Made by a program: the position numbers and the translations under genes
NCBI RefSeq assembly: GCF_900108555.1
Contig: NZ_FNWV01000007.1
Location: forward strand, 62,001-126,000
Length of the DNA: 64,000 nt
From: Ruminococcus flavefaciens
GTDB taxonomy: Bacteria > Bacillota > Clostridia > Oscillospirales > Ruminococcaceae
Direction: 5' to 3'
The notes under the pieces: model-generated
What the model was told of the DNA's origin: nothing
Databases searched by the model: none
Seen by the model: the letters and a program-made list of their open reading frames with translations, nothing else
In this document: positions 48,980-57,842 of the stretch, in pieces
How the letters are laid out: every line of letters begins with the position of its first letter
How positions within the stretch are numbered: position 1 is the first letter of the stretch

Positions 48980-50911
48980 ATGTCAAATTATGATCAGAAC
49001 AATGGCTTCGACAATTCTCAGTTCGATGCTTCAATGAGCGCTTCGGGCGTTGAGAATGTAACAAAAAAGGGTAAGGGAAAAAAGGCAGCTATGATAGGGG
49101 GTATATCTGCGGCTGTAGTAGTAGGCGGCGGTGCAGCAGCTTACGCTTTCTCTGACACAGTAAAAAATCAGGTAAAGCTTCGTCTTAGCAAGCCTGAAAA
49201 GTATTATGCATGGGTAACTGAGAAGAATTCTTCGACTCTCGGAGAAATGCTCAGTGAAAACTATAAGAAACGCCTCGACAATATGAAAAAGGGACAGGAA
49301 GTTGACCTTTCTGTTTACTATGAGGCAAACGATAACGTGAAAGACCTTATCATCGACGAGATCTTCGGCGGAAGAAGCGGCGATAAGGAAACAGATCAGA
49401 TCATCGACGTTATCGAGAATATCGACAAGCTCTCATTGTCCGCAAGTCTTTCTGCAAAGAAAGGCAATATGAAAACAAATGTGGGCCTTGATGTCAATGA
49501 CGACCGTATCGTAAGCTTTGACGTTGCAGGAAATACAGATGAGATGAGCTATTTCTTCCGTGTTCCCGAATTAAAGGAGCAGTGGCTCGGCGTTGACGCT
49601 TCAGACATCGGTGAAGAGGCAGGAATGTCTGAGATAGTTGAGGCGTACAAAGAGATACTCAAGGATCCCGGTTCGTTCCTTTCACCTGAGGATCTCGAGA
49701 CTGAGGTCAACAGATATGCAGGCGTATGGACAAACTATGTTGACGAAGTAAAGCTTGAAAAGAGCGAAGAGATCGACATCTGCGACATCACTGTAAATTA
49801 CACTGTTGCTACTGTTGAGCTCAACGACAAGGACATGGATAAGCTCGAGCTTGAATTTCTCAAGGAACTGAAAAACGACAAGGTCATCAAGAAGATCGTT
49901 ACAGACAAGCTTGACGTCATGGACGAGGACGATTTTGAGGAGCAGATACAGGACGAGATCGACTCTGTAAAGGAAGACCTCGAAGATGATGATTACGATA
50001 AGGATACTATTGTTACAATAGATACTTATATCGACGCTACAGGTACTATCCGCGGATTTAATTTTGAATCTGACGGCAATTCAGTATTTATGGCTCTCGG
50101 CAAGGACGGTGACAACATCAGAGGCGAGATCAAGGCTACTGACGAAGACGGTGAGGTTCCTTTCTCTGTAAAGCTCAATGCTGAGGAAAACGGCAAGAAG
50201 TACAGCGGAGATATCACTTTCGCATATGAGTCTTATTCATATCGTGATGATGAAAGCACTACTAAGGAAGCTGTATTGAATTTTGACGATTTTGAAGTTG
50301 TTGACGAGGACAAGGGCTATGTAAACTGTGATGTTTCTATAAATATCCCTGACCTTGATCCTATCGACATTTCTCTGAATTCTGACGGCAAGAAGCAGGA
50401 TATCAACTATACTATCCGCCTTAACGGAAAAGACTACGGTAAGATAGGCGTAACATACGGCATTAAGTATGGCGTTGACGTTGATCTCCCTGACAAGAGC
50501 AGTGCTTGCATGATCGACAAGGATCAGATGGAAGATTTCGACATCGACAGCTATATAACAAGCGATGAGATAAGCAAGTTCGTAGAGGATAAGCTTCTCC
50601 AGATCGGCTTTGACAAGGATATGTCCGAGAGCGCAGCTGAAAGCGTCAAGGAAGGCTTCGATGAGCGCGCAGAAGGTGGTTCACTCTTTGACGATGATGA
50701 CGACTGGGACTATGATGACGATGACGACTGGGACTATGATGATGATGATGATATCATAGGCGGTTCAGACAACTCAGGCTTCAAGTATGAATTCAACCGT
50801 GATGACTTCAACTATGACGACTACAAGAAATACTACACCGAAGAAGAATTTGAAGAAATGCTTGACGAGATGGAAGAATACTACGAAGAAATGAACAAGA
50901 AAGCTTCATAA
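48980..50911 (+). CDS. Acidic single-pass membrane protein of unknown function
   Basis: 643 residues from ATG 48980 with CGGAGGGG upstream; the open frame extends 60 codons further but crosses the promoter. A short N-terminal part with Lys-rich KKGKGKKAA precedes one membrane helix (about 38-58). The outside portion (about 60-640) is rich in Asp, Glu and Lys, with repeated motifs such as VDLSVYYE and LKLDKSEE-like strands, and contains an Asp/Trp/Tyr run (two DWDYDDDDD copies) near residue 580. Such acid clusters often bind calcium. No family named with confidence. Followed by a clear terminator. Confidence 0.78.
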   Translation: MSNYDQNNGFDNSQFDASMSASGVENVTKKGKGKKAAMIGGISAAVVVGGGAAAYAFSDTVKNQVKLRLSKPEKYYAWVTEKNSSTLGEMLSENYKKRLDNMKKGQEVDLSVYYEANDNVKDLIIDEIFGGRSGDKETDQIIDVIENIDKLSLSASLSAKKGNMKTNVGLDVNDDRIVSFDVAGNTDEMSYFFRVPELKEQWLGVDASDIGEEAGMSEIVEAYKEILKDPGSFLSPEDLETEVNRYAGVWTNYVDEVKLEKSEEIDICDITVNYTVATVELNDKDMDKLELEFLKELKNDKVIKKIVTDKLDVMDEDDFEEQIQDEIDSVKEDLEDDDYDKDTIVTIDTYIDATGTIRGFNFESDGNSVFMALGKDGDNIRGEIKATDEDGEVPFSVKLNAEENGKKYSGDITFAYESYSYRDDESTTKEAVLNFDDFEVVDEDKGYVNCDVSINIPDLDPIDISLNSDGKKQDINYTIRLNGKDYGKIGVTYGIKYGVDVDLPDKSSACMIDKDQMEDFDIDSYITSDEISKFVEDKLLQIGFDKDMSESAAESVKEGFDERAEGGSLFDDDDDWDYDDDDDWDYDDDDDIIGGSDNSGFKYEFNRDDFNYDDYKKYYTEEEFEEMLDEMEEYYEEMNKKAS

Positions 50912-50923
50912 CAAAGCATAAGG

Positions 50924-50955
50924 AAAGACCTCCGTTTATCGGAGGTCTTTTTGTT
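50924..50955 (+). terminator. Intrinsic terminator of the acidic protein gene
   Basis: AAAGACCTCC-GTTTATC-GGAGGTCTTT followed by TTGTTT. Confidence 0.9.
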
Positions 50956-51341
50956 TAGCCCTTAGCGAGTGAGTAGTGATCAGAAAGTAGTGATCAGAAA
51001 GTAGAAAGTAGATTGTAGGGGCTGCCTGTGGCAGTCCGTGCCTGACGCTGTAAATAACATGAGCGTACTGTAGGGGCGAATGACCTTCGCCCGTATTTCC
51101 CGTAACTGTTATGTATGCCGCTCCTATAATTACGAATTACGCATTGACGGGAGCCCGAGGGCGGGCTCCCCTACAAAAGCAACATATAACAGAAAGGGCG
51201 GATAATATCCGCCCCTACGAGCTGAGCCAGCTCGACCGCTTCCACGTTGTCGCTTGTTTCACTCGCTCACTCTTAACAAAATCTTTAATCGTACATCGCT
51301 TACAGCACGTTTAACTACGAATTACGCATTGATACTACTCA
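50956..51341. repeat. Intergenic hairpin-repeat block (about 385 bp)
   Basis: Contains AGTAGTGATCAGAAAGTAGTGATC units, GTAGGGGCTGCCTGTGGCAGTCC, GGGCGAA-TGACC-TTCGCCC (51074-51092), GGAGCCCGAGGGCGGGCTCCCCTAC and GGGCGGATAATATCCGCCCCTAC, then ACTACTCACTACTTACTACTC. Non-coding; the small open frames here have no start signals. Confidence 0.76.
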
Positions 51342-52541
51342 CTACTTACTACTCTCTAATTTCAAGAGTTTAGAAAGTATTACATTTGCGGCATCGAACT
51401 TGCTCATAAGCTCCATTTCTTCATCGCCGTCTTTGGTTATCATGGTGATGATATTTGTATCAGTTCCGAAGCCCGAACCTGCTTTTCTCAAAGAATTAGC
51501 ACATATCATGTCGCAGTTCTTCTTTGTGAGCTTCTTGCGTGAATTCTCGATAACATTATCGGTCTCCATTGAGAAGCCGCAGACCACCTGTCCTTCGCGG
51601 CGGTTCTCGCCGATATATTTGAGGATATCGGTAGTGCGCTTCAACGGTATGCTCATATCGCCGTCGGACTTCTTTATCTTGCTGTCGGCAGTTGTTACGG
51701 GAGTATAATCAGCGACTGCGGCAGCCTTTATAACTATATCTGACTCATCAAGGCGTTCCTTTACTGCGCTGAACATATCCTCGGCAGACTTTACGGGAAC
51801 AACATTCACGAACATAGGCGGCTCAACGTCTGTATGTGCAGCAACTACGGTAACATCTGCACCTCTGAGCATAGCAGCTCTTGCAAGTGCAAAGCCCATT
51901 TTGCCGCTTGAATGGTTGGTGATAAATCTTACGGGATCTATGCTCTCACGGGTAGCACCTGCGGTAACGAGCACCTTCTTACCTGCAAGGTCTTTCTCGA
52001 AAGCAGCCTCGCGGACGATGTATTCCAGAAGAGTTTCCTCGTCTGGGAGCTTTCCGTCGCCGATATCACGGTTGGCAAGCATACCTCTTACGGGCTCTAC
52101 TATCTCATAGCCGAACTTTTTCAGCTTTTCGATATTGTCCTGAACGATAGGATTGTGGAACATATTATGGTTCATTGCAGGAGCGATTATCTTCTTGCAG
52201 GTGCAGGCCATAACAGTAGTTGTGAGCATATCGTCTGCGATACCGTTTGCTATCTTGCCGATAACATTTGCGGAAGCAGGAGCTATCATAACTACGTCAG
52301 CCTTTTTTGCGATAGATACGTGCTCCACGCTGTATTCAAAGTTACGGTCGAAGGTATCTATCAGGCACTTGTGCTGAGTAAGAGTCTCAAAAGTAAGCGG
52401 ATGAACAAAATTAAGGGAATTCGGAGTCATTGCAACATGGACATCTGCCCCTAACTTTGTGAGCATACGCGCAAGGTTGCATATCTTGTATACGGCTATA
52501 GAGCCTGTGACTCCGAGTAAAACTGTTTTTCCTGTAAGCAT
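51342..52541 (-). CDS. coaBC: Bifunctional phosphopantothenoylcysteine decarboxylase/synthetase
   Basis: 399 residues from ATG 52541 with AAGGAAG upstream; the open frame extends 83 codons back into ldhA without initiation sites. The N-terminal CoaC half is a flavoprotein decarboxylase (LLGVTGSIAVYK, PASANVIGKIANGIADDM, APAMNHNMF, with the active Cys region CTCKK), the C-terminal CoaB half ligates cysteine (VTAGATRESIDPVRFITNHSSGKMGFALA, VKAAAVADY, and KKxxD strings). Two steps of coenzyme A synthesis. It lies 13 bases after ldhA on the same strand. Confidence 0.96.
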   Translation of the reverse strand: MLTGKTVLLGVTGSIAVYKICNLARMLTKLGADVHVAMTPNSLNFVHPLTFETLTQHKCLIDTFDRNFEYSVEHVSIAKKADVVMIAPASANVIGKIANGIADDMLTTTVMACTCKKIIAPAMNHNMFHNPIVQDNIEKLKKFGYEIVEPVRGMLANRDIGDGKLPDEETLLEYIVREAAFEKDLAGKKVLVTAGATRESIDPVRFITNHSSGKMGFALARAAMLRGADVTVVAAHTDVEPPMFVNVVPVKSAEDMFSAVKERLDESDIVIKAAAVADYTPVTTADSKIKKSDGDMSIPLKRTTDILKYIGENRREGQVVCGFSMETDNVIENSRKKLTKKNCDMICANSLRKAGSGFGTDTNIITMITKDGDEEMELMSKFDAANVILSKLLKLESSK

Positions 52542-52554
52542 GGTGAACGCTTCC

Positions 52555-53535
52555 TTATATATGAAGTTCGTTAGCGCACTCTTCGCCTTTATGGCAGGCG
52601 ATAAGGTTGCTGACGGTAGTTTCTGCGATATTGCTGAGGGCTTCTTCTGTGAGGAAAGCCTGATGTGAAGTAACGATGACATTCGGCATGGAGATAAGTC
52701 TTGCAAGAGTATCATCGGCGATGATATGTCCCGAGAAGTCCTGGAAGAACACGTTTGCTTCTTCTTCGTATACATCGAGGCAGGCTGCACCTATCTTACG
52801 TGCCTTTATGCCTTCGAGGAGAGCCTCTGCGTCAATGAGAGCACCTCTTGATGTATTTACGATGACTACGCCCTTTTTCAGCTTTTCCACTGACTTGCTG
52901 TCTATCATGTGGTAAGTCTCATCGGTGAGAGGGCAGTGGAAGGAGATTATATCGCTTCTGCTGAAAAGCTCGTCAAGCTCAACGTACTCGATATCGCTGT
53001 CCTTTGCAGGGAACTTATCATAAGCGATAACGTTCATTCCGAAGCCGCGGCAGATGTTGATGAAGATGCGTCCTATCTTACCTGTACCCACAACGCCTAC
53101 GGTCTTGCCGTGAAGGTCAAAGCCTGTAAGTCCGTTCAGTGAGAAGTTGTGGTCTCTTGTTCGGATAAAAGCCTTGTGTACGCGGCGGATAGAAGTGAGC
53201 AGGAGAGCCATTGCGTGTTCTGCAACAGCGTAAGGCGAATAAGCAGGAACGCTTACTACTCTGAGCTTGTCCTTTGCGTACTTGATATCAACGTTGTTAT
53301 AGCCTGCGCACCTTAGTGCAAGTATCTTTACTCCAAGCTCGGAAAGCTTGTCTATTACAGCAGCATTGACAGTATCGTTTACGAATACGCAGACTGCTTC
53401 ACAGCCCTTTGCAAGTGCGGCTGTGTCCTCGTTGAGCTTTGTCTCGTAAAACTTGAACGTGATCTTGTTTTCCTTGCCGTATTTCTCGAATGAAGGAGTG
53501 TCATAGGGCTTGGTATCGAAAAAAGCGACCTTCAT
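52555..53535 (-). CDS. ldhA: D-lactate dehydrogenase (LdhA type)
   Basis: 326 residues. The catalytic Arg lies in RGALIDAEALLEG, Glu in VYEEEAN (about 260) and His in VTSHQAFLTEEAL; the nucleotide-binding site is VGVVGTGKIGRIFINICRGFG. The N-terminal ALRCAGYNNVD and HCPLTDET segments match the LdhA/VanH group. It reduces pyruvate to D-lactate, regenerating NAD in fermentation. ATG 53535 follows GGAAGG. Adjacent coaBC and isochorismatase-like genes run in the same direction, probably one operon. Confidence 0.92.
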   Translation of the reverse strand: MKVAFFDTKPYDTPSFEKYGKENKITFKFYETKLNEDTAALAKGCEAVCVFVNDTVNAAVIDKLSELGVKILALRCAGYNNVDIKYAKDKLRVVSVPAYSPYAVAEHAMALLLTSIRRVHKAFIRTRDHNFSLNGLTGFDLHGKTVGVVGTGKIGRIFINICRGFGMNVIAYDKFPAKDSDIEYVELDELFSRSDIISFHCPLTDETYHMIDSKSVEKLKKGVVIVNTSRGALIDAEALLEGIKARKIGAACLDVYEEEANVFFQDFSGHIIADDTLARLISMPNVIVTSHQAFLTEEALSNIAETTVSNLIACHKGEECANELHI

Positions 53536-53586
53536 GTAATTTCACCTTCCAATATCATATAGCAGCTCAGCCGCCTGCTTATAGTA

Positions 53587-54105
53587 TTACACTATCTTTG
53601 CAAATATACCTGCAAGTGAAGCGATATATGTTTTCTGGACTGTATCGGCAGGGATAGTCTCGCCGTTTATAGTAAGATCCATAGTTGCGCAGGCATTTGC
53701 CACAAGAGTTACATCATAGCCGTGATCCATAGCGGCACGGACTGTAGTATCTACGCACATATGTGTCATCATGCCGCATACGATGAGCTTTTCAACGCCG
53801 AGACTGCGCAGGCAGTCGTTGAGCTCTGTACCGAGGAAGCTGTTAGGGCAGTATTTTACTATAACAGTATCGGTAGGCAGAGGCTTTATCCTGTCTGAGA
53901 TCTCGCAGCCGTATGTCCCCTCGACAAAAAAGTCGTCATCCAGCTGGTTGATATGCTTTATATATATAATGTGGCGGCCGAGTTCGCGGCTCTCTTTGAT
54001 AAGGTCGATTATGTGATCCTCTGCCTGACGGGCGTTATGAAGCTCACAAGCTCCACCTTCAAAGTAATCGTTCTGTACATCTATGATAAGTAAAGCTTCT
54101 TTCAT
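53587..54105 (-). CDS. Isochorismatase-like cysteine hydrolase
   Basis: 172 residues. Catalytic triad of the family: Asp in LIIDVQNDYF, Lys in VKYCPNSFLGTEL and Cys in VCGMMTHMCVDTTVRAAMD. The group includes nicotinamidases and ureidoacrylate hydrolases; without a metal-binding His pattern I do not assign nicotinamidase. It lies 51 bases upstream of ldhA and is served by a strong promoter. ATG 54105 is preceded by GAGGAG. Confidence 0.92.
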   Translation of the reverse strand: MKEALLIIDVQNDYFEGGACELHNARQAEDHIIDLIKESRELGRHIIYIKHINQLDDDFFVEGTYGCEISDRIKPLPTDTVIVKYCPNSFLGTELNDCLRSLGVEKLIVCGMMTHMCVDTTVRAAMDHGYDVTLVANACATMDLTINGETIPADTVQKTYIASLAGIFAKIV

Positions 54106-54139
54106 AATTCATATCTCCTCATATAATATTTTTAATTTT

Positions 54140-54168
54140 AGTATACCACATAGAGTTAGCTCTGTCAA
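54140..54168 (-). promoter_or_regulatory. Consensus promoter of the isochorismatase-like gene/ldhA/coaBC unit
   Basis: On the minus strand TTGACA (54163-54168), 17 bases, TATACT (54140-54145), close to the start codon at 54105. Confidence 0.85.
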
Positions 54169-54281
54169 TCATTTTACCCGTTGTCATAATCACGAAAAAT
54201 CCTGTTTTTTCGGTCAAAAAAATGTAAGGGAGTATAGTGCGGACAGGGCAGGTGCAGAAAAAACGGGAACAAAAGATAACA

Positions 54282-54312
54282 ATTCGTATAATACATATCG
54301 TGTAATACGAAT
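54282..54312. promoter_or_regulatory. Inverted repeat between divergent promoters (candidate operator)
   Basis: ATTCGTAT (54282-54289) and ATACGAAT (54305-54312) are perfect inverted arms with 15 bases between; the interior repeats CGTATAATAC / CGTGTAATAC directly. It lies upstream of the ABC/two-component operon promoter and could bind the OmpR-type regulator encoded at 59779, which usually recognises direct repeats of about this spacing. Inference. Confidence 0.45.
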
Positions 54313-54366
54313 GGTAGGATAATGACACGCAGTATCATGCTTGCAGTTAAGTGGGGAGAGGTAATA

Positions 54367-54395
54367 TTGAAAAATCAACGCTGCTATGGTATAAT
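54367..54395 (+). promoter_or_regulatory. Promoter of the ABC/serine hydrolase/two-component operon
   Basis: TTGAAA (54367-54372), 17 bases, TATAAT (54390-54395). The first start codon is 155 bases downstream; the rest of 54400-54545 shows no clear structure. Confidence 0.75.
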
Positions 54396-54550
54396 TGATA
54401 TGTTATGATCCTTAATAATAAACAAATAAGAATTTGATAAGAATTATATAGTAGTATGATAAAGATGTTTTTGCCAAAATGAGGTATACTAAGATCACAG
54501 AATAAATGCAGGACGCTTTCGGGCGCAGCTGCGGAAAAGGAGTATTTTTT

Positions 54551-55312
54551 ATGAGTACTGCTGTATTACATACAGAAAAGCTGTGCAAGACCTTCTCAAG
54601 CGGAGGATTTCAGCAGCACGTTATCAAAAATCTTGATATTGAGATCCGCGAAAAGGATTTTACTGTGATCATGGGGTCTTCGGGCTCGGGAAAATCAACG
54701 CTTCTGTACGCGCTTTCGGGTATGGATAAGCCCTCACTGGGTAAGGTTTTCTTCGGAAATGAAGATATATCAGGTTATTCTAACGATGAGCTTGCAGTGT
54801 TCCGCCGTAAGAACTGCGGATTTGTATTCCAGAGCATATACCTTCTTGAAAATATGACAGTGTTCGACAATGTTATGACGGGAGCACTTGTTGCACAAAA
54901 AAACTCTGCCGACCTTGTTAAAAAAGCCGAACAGCTTCTTGAAAAAGTGGGGATAAAGAAGGAGTGCTGGAAGAAGTATCCCAACCAGCTTTCAGGCGGT
55001 GAATGCCAGCGTGTGGGCATAGTTCGTGCAGTAATAAACGAGCCAAAGATACTCTTTGCTGATGAGCCTACGGGAAGTCTTAACTCCGCATCGAGCCATG
55101 ATGTGCTCGATATTTTTACCGAGCTCCACAATAAAGGGCAGAGCATAGTCATGGTAACGCATGATGTAAAGACAGCTCTCCGCGGAAACAGAGTCATCTT
55201 CCTGTCTGACGGTACGATCAGCGGTGAGTATGAGATGCCGAAATTCGGTACTGATGATGTTAAGAAACGCCGTGACGGCTTGCAGGATTTCCTTGACAGA
55301 ATGGGATGGTGA
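54551..55312 (+). CDS. ABC transporter ATPase (MacB/BceA-like)
   Basis: 253 residues from ATG 54551, ten bases after AAGGAG. Walker A GSSGSGKSTLL (about 40), signature LSGGECQRVGIVRA (about 155), Walker B ILFADEPTG and the H-loop VTHD. It couples ATP hydrolysis to the FtsX-like permease encoded next. Members work in export or in sensing of peptide antibiotics together with a two-component system. It overlaps the permease frame at the end. Confidence 0.95.
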   Translation: MSTAVLHTEKLCKTFSSGGFQQHVIKNLDIEIREKDFTVIMGSSGSGKSTLLYALSGMDKPSLGKVFFGNEDISGYSNDELAVFRRKNCGFVFQSIYLLENMTVFDNVMTGALVAQKNSADLVKKAEQLLEKVGIKKECWKKYPNQLSGGECQRVGIVRAVINEPKILFADEPTGSLNSASSHDVLDIFTELHNKGQSIVMVTHDVKTALRGNRVIFLSDGTISGEYEMPKFGTDDVKKRRDGLQDFLDRMGW

Positions 55313-55317
55313 CGGTA

Positions 55318-57831
55318 ATGAGAAAGATCGTCAGACTGTCATGGGCGAACATCAAAAAGCACAAGCTCGAAACCGGTGCACTTGTTATACTCGTCATGCT
55401 TTGTATGCTTCTCATAAGCTCTTCCCTTGAAGGAATAAGCAGTATAAAGTCAATATTTCCGAATATGATGAAAAATACCGAAAGCTATGAGAACTATATA
55501 CTTATTCCCGACAATGCCTATAACAGGGAATATGAAAACATTCTCAGTGCTGATGAGCGCGTTGAAAAAAGCGCGGCTTCAGAGCTTTTGTATAGCATGA
55601 GTACGAATTATCTGGACGATAAGGGCAAGGAACAGGCTTTGTATATGGCTTTTATCACAAAGGATAACGAAAATAAGCTTGAACGCGCCGAGATAGAGAC
55701 TACAATGAGCGATGCCGAGATAGCTGATATCAAGCACCCTATATATATGCCTTTTTCTGTAAAGGACGGCATGGGCTATAAAGTCGGGGATAAATTTGAT
55801 ATGATATTCGGCACGAAAAAGTTCTCGTTTACTGTTACAGGTTTTTATGATACAGTCCTGTTCGACACATCAAGCGGCGGACTTAAAATGATAGTTTCCG
55901 ATGAGGATTATCATGTGCTTGAAGCTGTGCTCACAAAGTATAACATACTTGTGTATAACGATAATCAGGGCAAGGGCGGAACAGACCTTGGGAATGAGCT
56001 GATAGAGGCTTTCGAGGATTATTCAAACCTTGATGTAAAAAGCGGCTACATGATGCTCAACTACAAGAATATCAAAGACGGAGTAGTATTCTTTACAGAG
56101 CTTATGCTCAAAGTTATGATAGCTATGGCAGCTGTTATTATAGTAGCAATTATCATAATGATACGCTACAGGATAGCAGGCGACATCAAGGATCAGATCG
56201 TTTCGATAGGCGTTCTTGAGGCTATCGGCTATACATCGAAGAATATAACATTCTCATATGTTATCGAGTATCTTATTATCTCGGCTGTGGGAATACTTCT
56301 GGGTATCGGCGGCTGTCTGATGCTCTCACCTGTGCTTTTCCGCACCAGCGAGATAATGTCGGGACACCGTATTTACAGCAAGATCACTCTGTCACCTATA
56401 CTTCTTACAGCAGGCGGCATAATCCTTTTTGTTTCGCTGATAGCCTTTATAAGAGCAAACATGGTAAAGAAATATCCTCCTGTCTGCGCATTCCGCAAGG
56501 GCTTGGGAGATCACCGCTTCGGCAAGGAGCGTTTGCCCCTCAGAGATACAAAGAAAAGCGTACATCTTCGTCTTGCCATGAAGGGCTTTCTGAATAACTT
56601 CAAGCAGAATATAGGACTTACCGCATGTATCACTATCTCTGCGATCGCTATTGTATTCAGCTTTGTGATGTTCAGCTTCTTCAATGACGGCATGGACGCT
56701 ATAGTAAAGAGTGCTGGCATGGAAATGAGCAACCTGCGTGTTGAACTTATGAATTCGGCAGATGCTTACGAATTTGCAGCTGAAGTCGAACAGATGCCCG
56801 AGGTAAGAAAGGCTACTCCAACATCGGGTCTTTCACAAATGATAAAGCTTGTTGACTGTAACGAGCTCATGTTCCCTATGGCGTTCAGAGACTTTAAGGA
56901 TACGGAAAATATATTCCCTATAGAGGGACGTTTCCCCGAGCACGACAACGAACTTATGATAACAAATATGTGCTCAAGGTCTGAAAATATAAACGTTGGC
57001 GACAGTGTTACACTGGATTATCTCAACGTTAAAAGGAAGTATATAGTAACAGGTATCGTTACCTGTCTTACCAACGGCGGTATAAACATCTATCTCACAG
57101 AGGACGGTATGAAGAGGCTGATCCCTACATACACTCCCAATACTGTTGAGGTCTATCTGAAAGACGGCGTAAATGCTGAGGATTTCAGATACAGGCTCAC
57201 TCAGGAGTACGGCAGGAGCATCTCTGATATGTCAGATGACGAAAGCACAGGCAGTTCATATGAGGACAGAATAAAGGCTGAGGCAGACAGACAGATAGCT
57301 GATCTTATGGCAAGCTACGGCGTATCTCATATCGAATATGCTATACAGGCAGGGGACACGGTCATTAAAGGAAACAGCAGCGGATTTATGATAAAGTCTG
57401 TTATGAACATATTGGATATTATGAATACCCAGCTTTCGGGGATCGCACAGGCAATATCCGTCACTACAACTTTATTCATGCTTATATCTGCTCTTGTGGT
57501 AATGATAATACTGTTTATACTTATGGAGTCAAGCGTAAGGAGACAGCGCAAGGAACTGGGAATAATGAAGGGTATGGGGTATACCTCAAAAGAGCTTATG
57601 TTCCAGCTGGCATTCAGGATAATGCCTGCGGCATTGTTCTCGGTCATTATCGGAACTCTTATTGGAATTGCAGCTGTCAATTTGATAACGGGCTATATAG
57701 GCTATATAGCTATCAACATTCCTGCGGTCATAGTTCTGGATATATTACTGCTTCTCTTCTGCTTTGGCTGTGCATATATCGGCGCAAGGAAGATAAAGAA
57801 GATATCAGTATACGAGCTTATGACGGAATAA
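55318..57831 (+). CDS. FtsX-like ABC permease
   Basis: 837 residues from ATG 55318 (an ATG at 55306 is also possible; neither ribosome site is clear because the ends of the two genes overlap). One N-terminal membrane helix, a large outside domain (about 45-255), a three-helix FtsX core (about 260-385), another helix and outside domain (about 425-690), and a second three-helix FtsX core at the C-terminus (VRRQRKELGIMKGMGYTSKEL). This two-core plan resembles BceB/MacB-type permeases that act on cell-envelope-targeting peptides rather than move small ions. Confidence 0.9.
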   Translation: MRKIVRLSWANIKKHKLETGALVILVMLCMLLISSSLEGISSIKSIFPNMMKNTESYENYILIPDNAYNREYENILSADERVEKSAASELLYSMSTNYLDDKGKEQALYMAFITKDNENKLERAEIETTMSDAEIADIKHPIYMPFSVKDGMGYKVGDKFDMIFGTKKFSFTVTGFYDTVLFDTSSGGLKMIVSDEDYHVLEAVLTKYNILVYNDNQGKGGTDLGNELIEAFEDYSNLDVKSGYMMLNYKNIKDGVVFFTELMLKVMIAMAAVIIVAIIIMIRYRIAGDIKDQIVSIGVLEAIGYTSKNITFSYVIEYLIISAVGILLGIGGCLMLSPVLFRTSEIMSGHRIYSKITLSPILLTAGGIILFVSLIAFIRANMVKKYPPVCAFRKGLGDHRFGKERLPLRDTKKSVHLRLAMKGFLNNFKQNIGLTACITISAIAIVFSFVMFSFFNDGMDAIVKSAGMEMSNLRVELMNSADAYEFAAEVEQMPEVRKATPTSGLSQMIKLVDCNELMFPMAFRDFKDTENIFPIEGRFPEHDNELMITNMCSRSENINVGDSVTLDYLNVKRKYIVTGIVTCLTNGGINIYLTEDGMKRLIPTYTPNTVEVYLKDGVNAEDFRYRLTQEYGRSISDMSDDESTGSSYEDRIKAEADRQIADLMASYGVSHIEYAIQAGDTVIKGNSSGFMIKSVMNILDIMNTQLSGIAQAISVTTTLFMLISALVVMIILFILMESSVRRQRKELGIMKGMGYTSKELMFQLAFRIMPAALFSVIIGTLIGIAAVNLITGYIGYIAINIPAVIVLDILLLLFCFGCAYIGARKIKKISVYELMTE

Positions 57832-57842
57832 GGAGGAGAGAT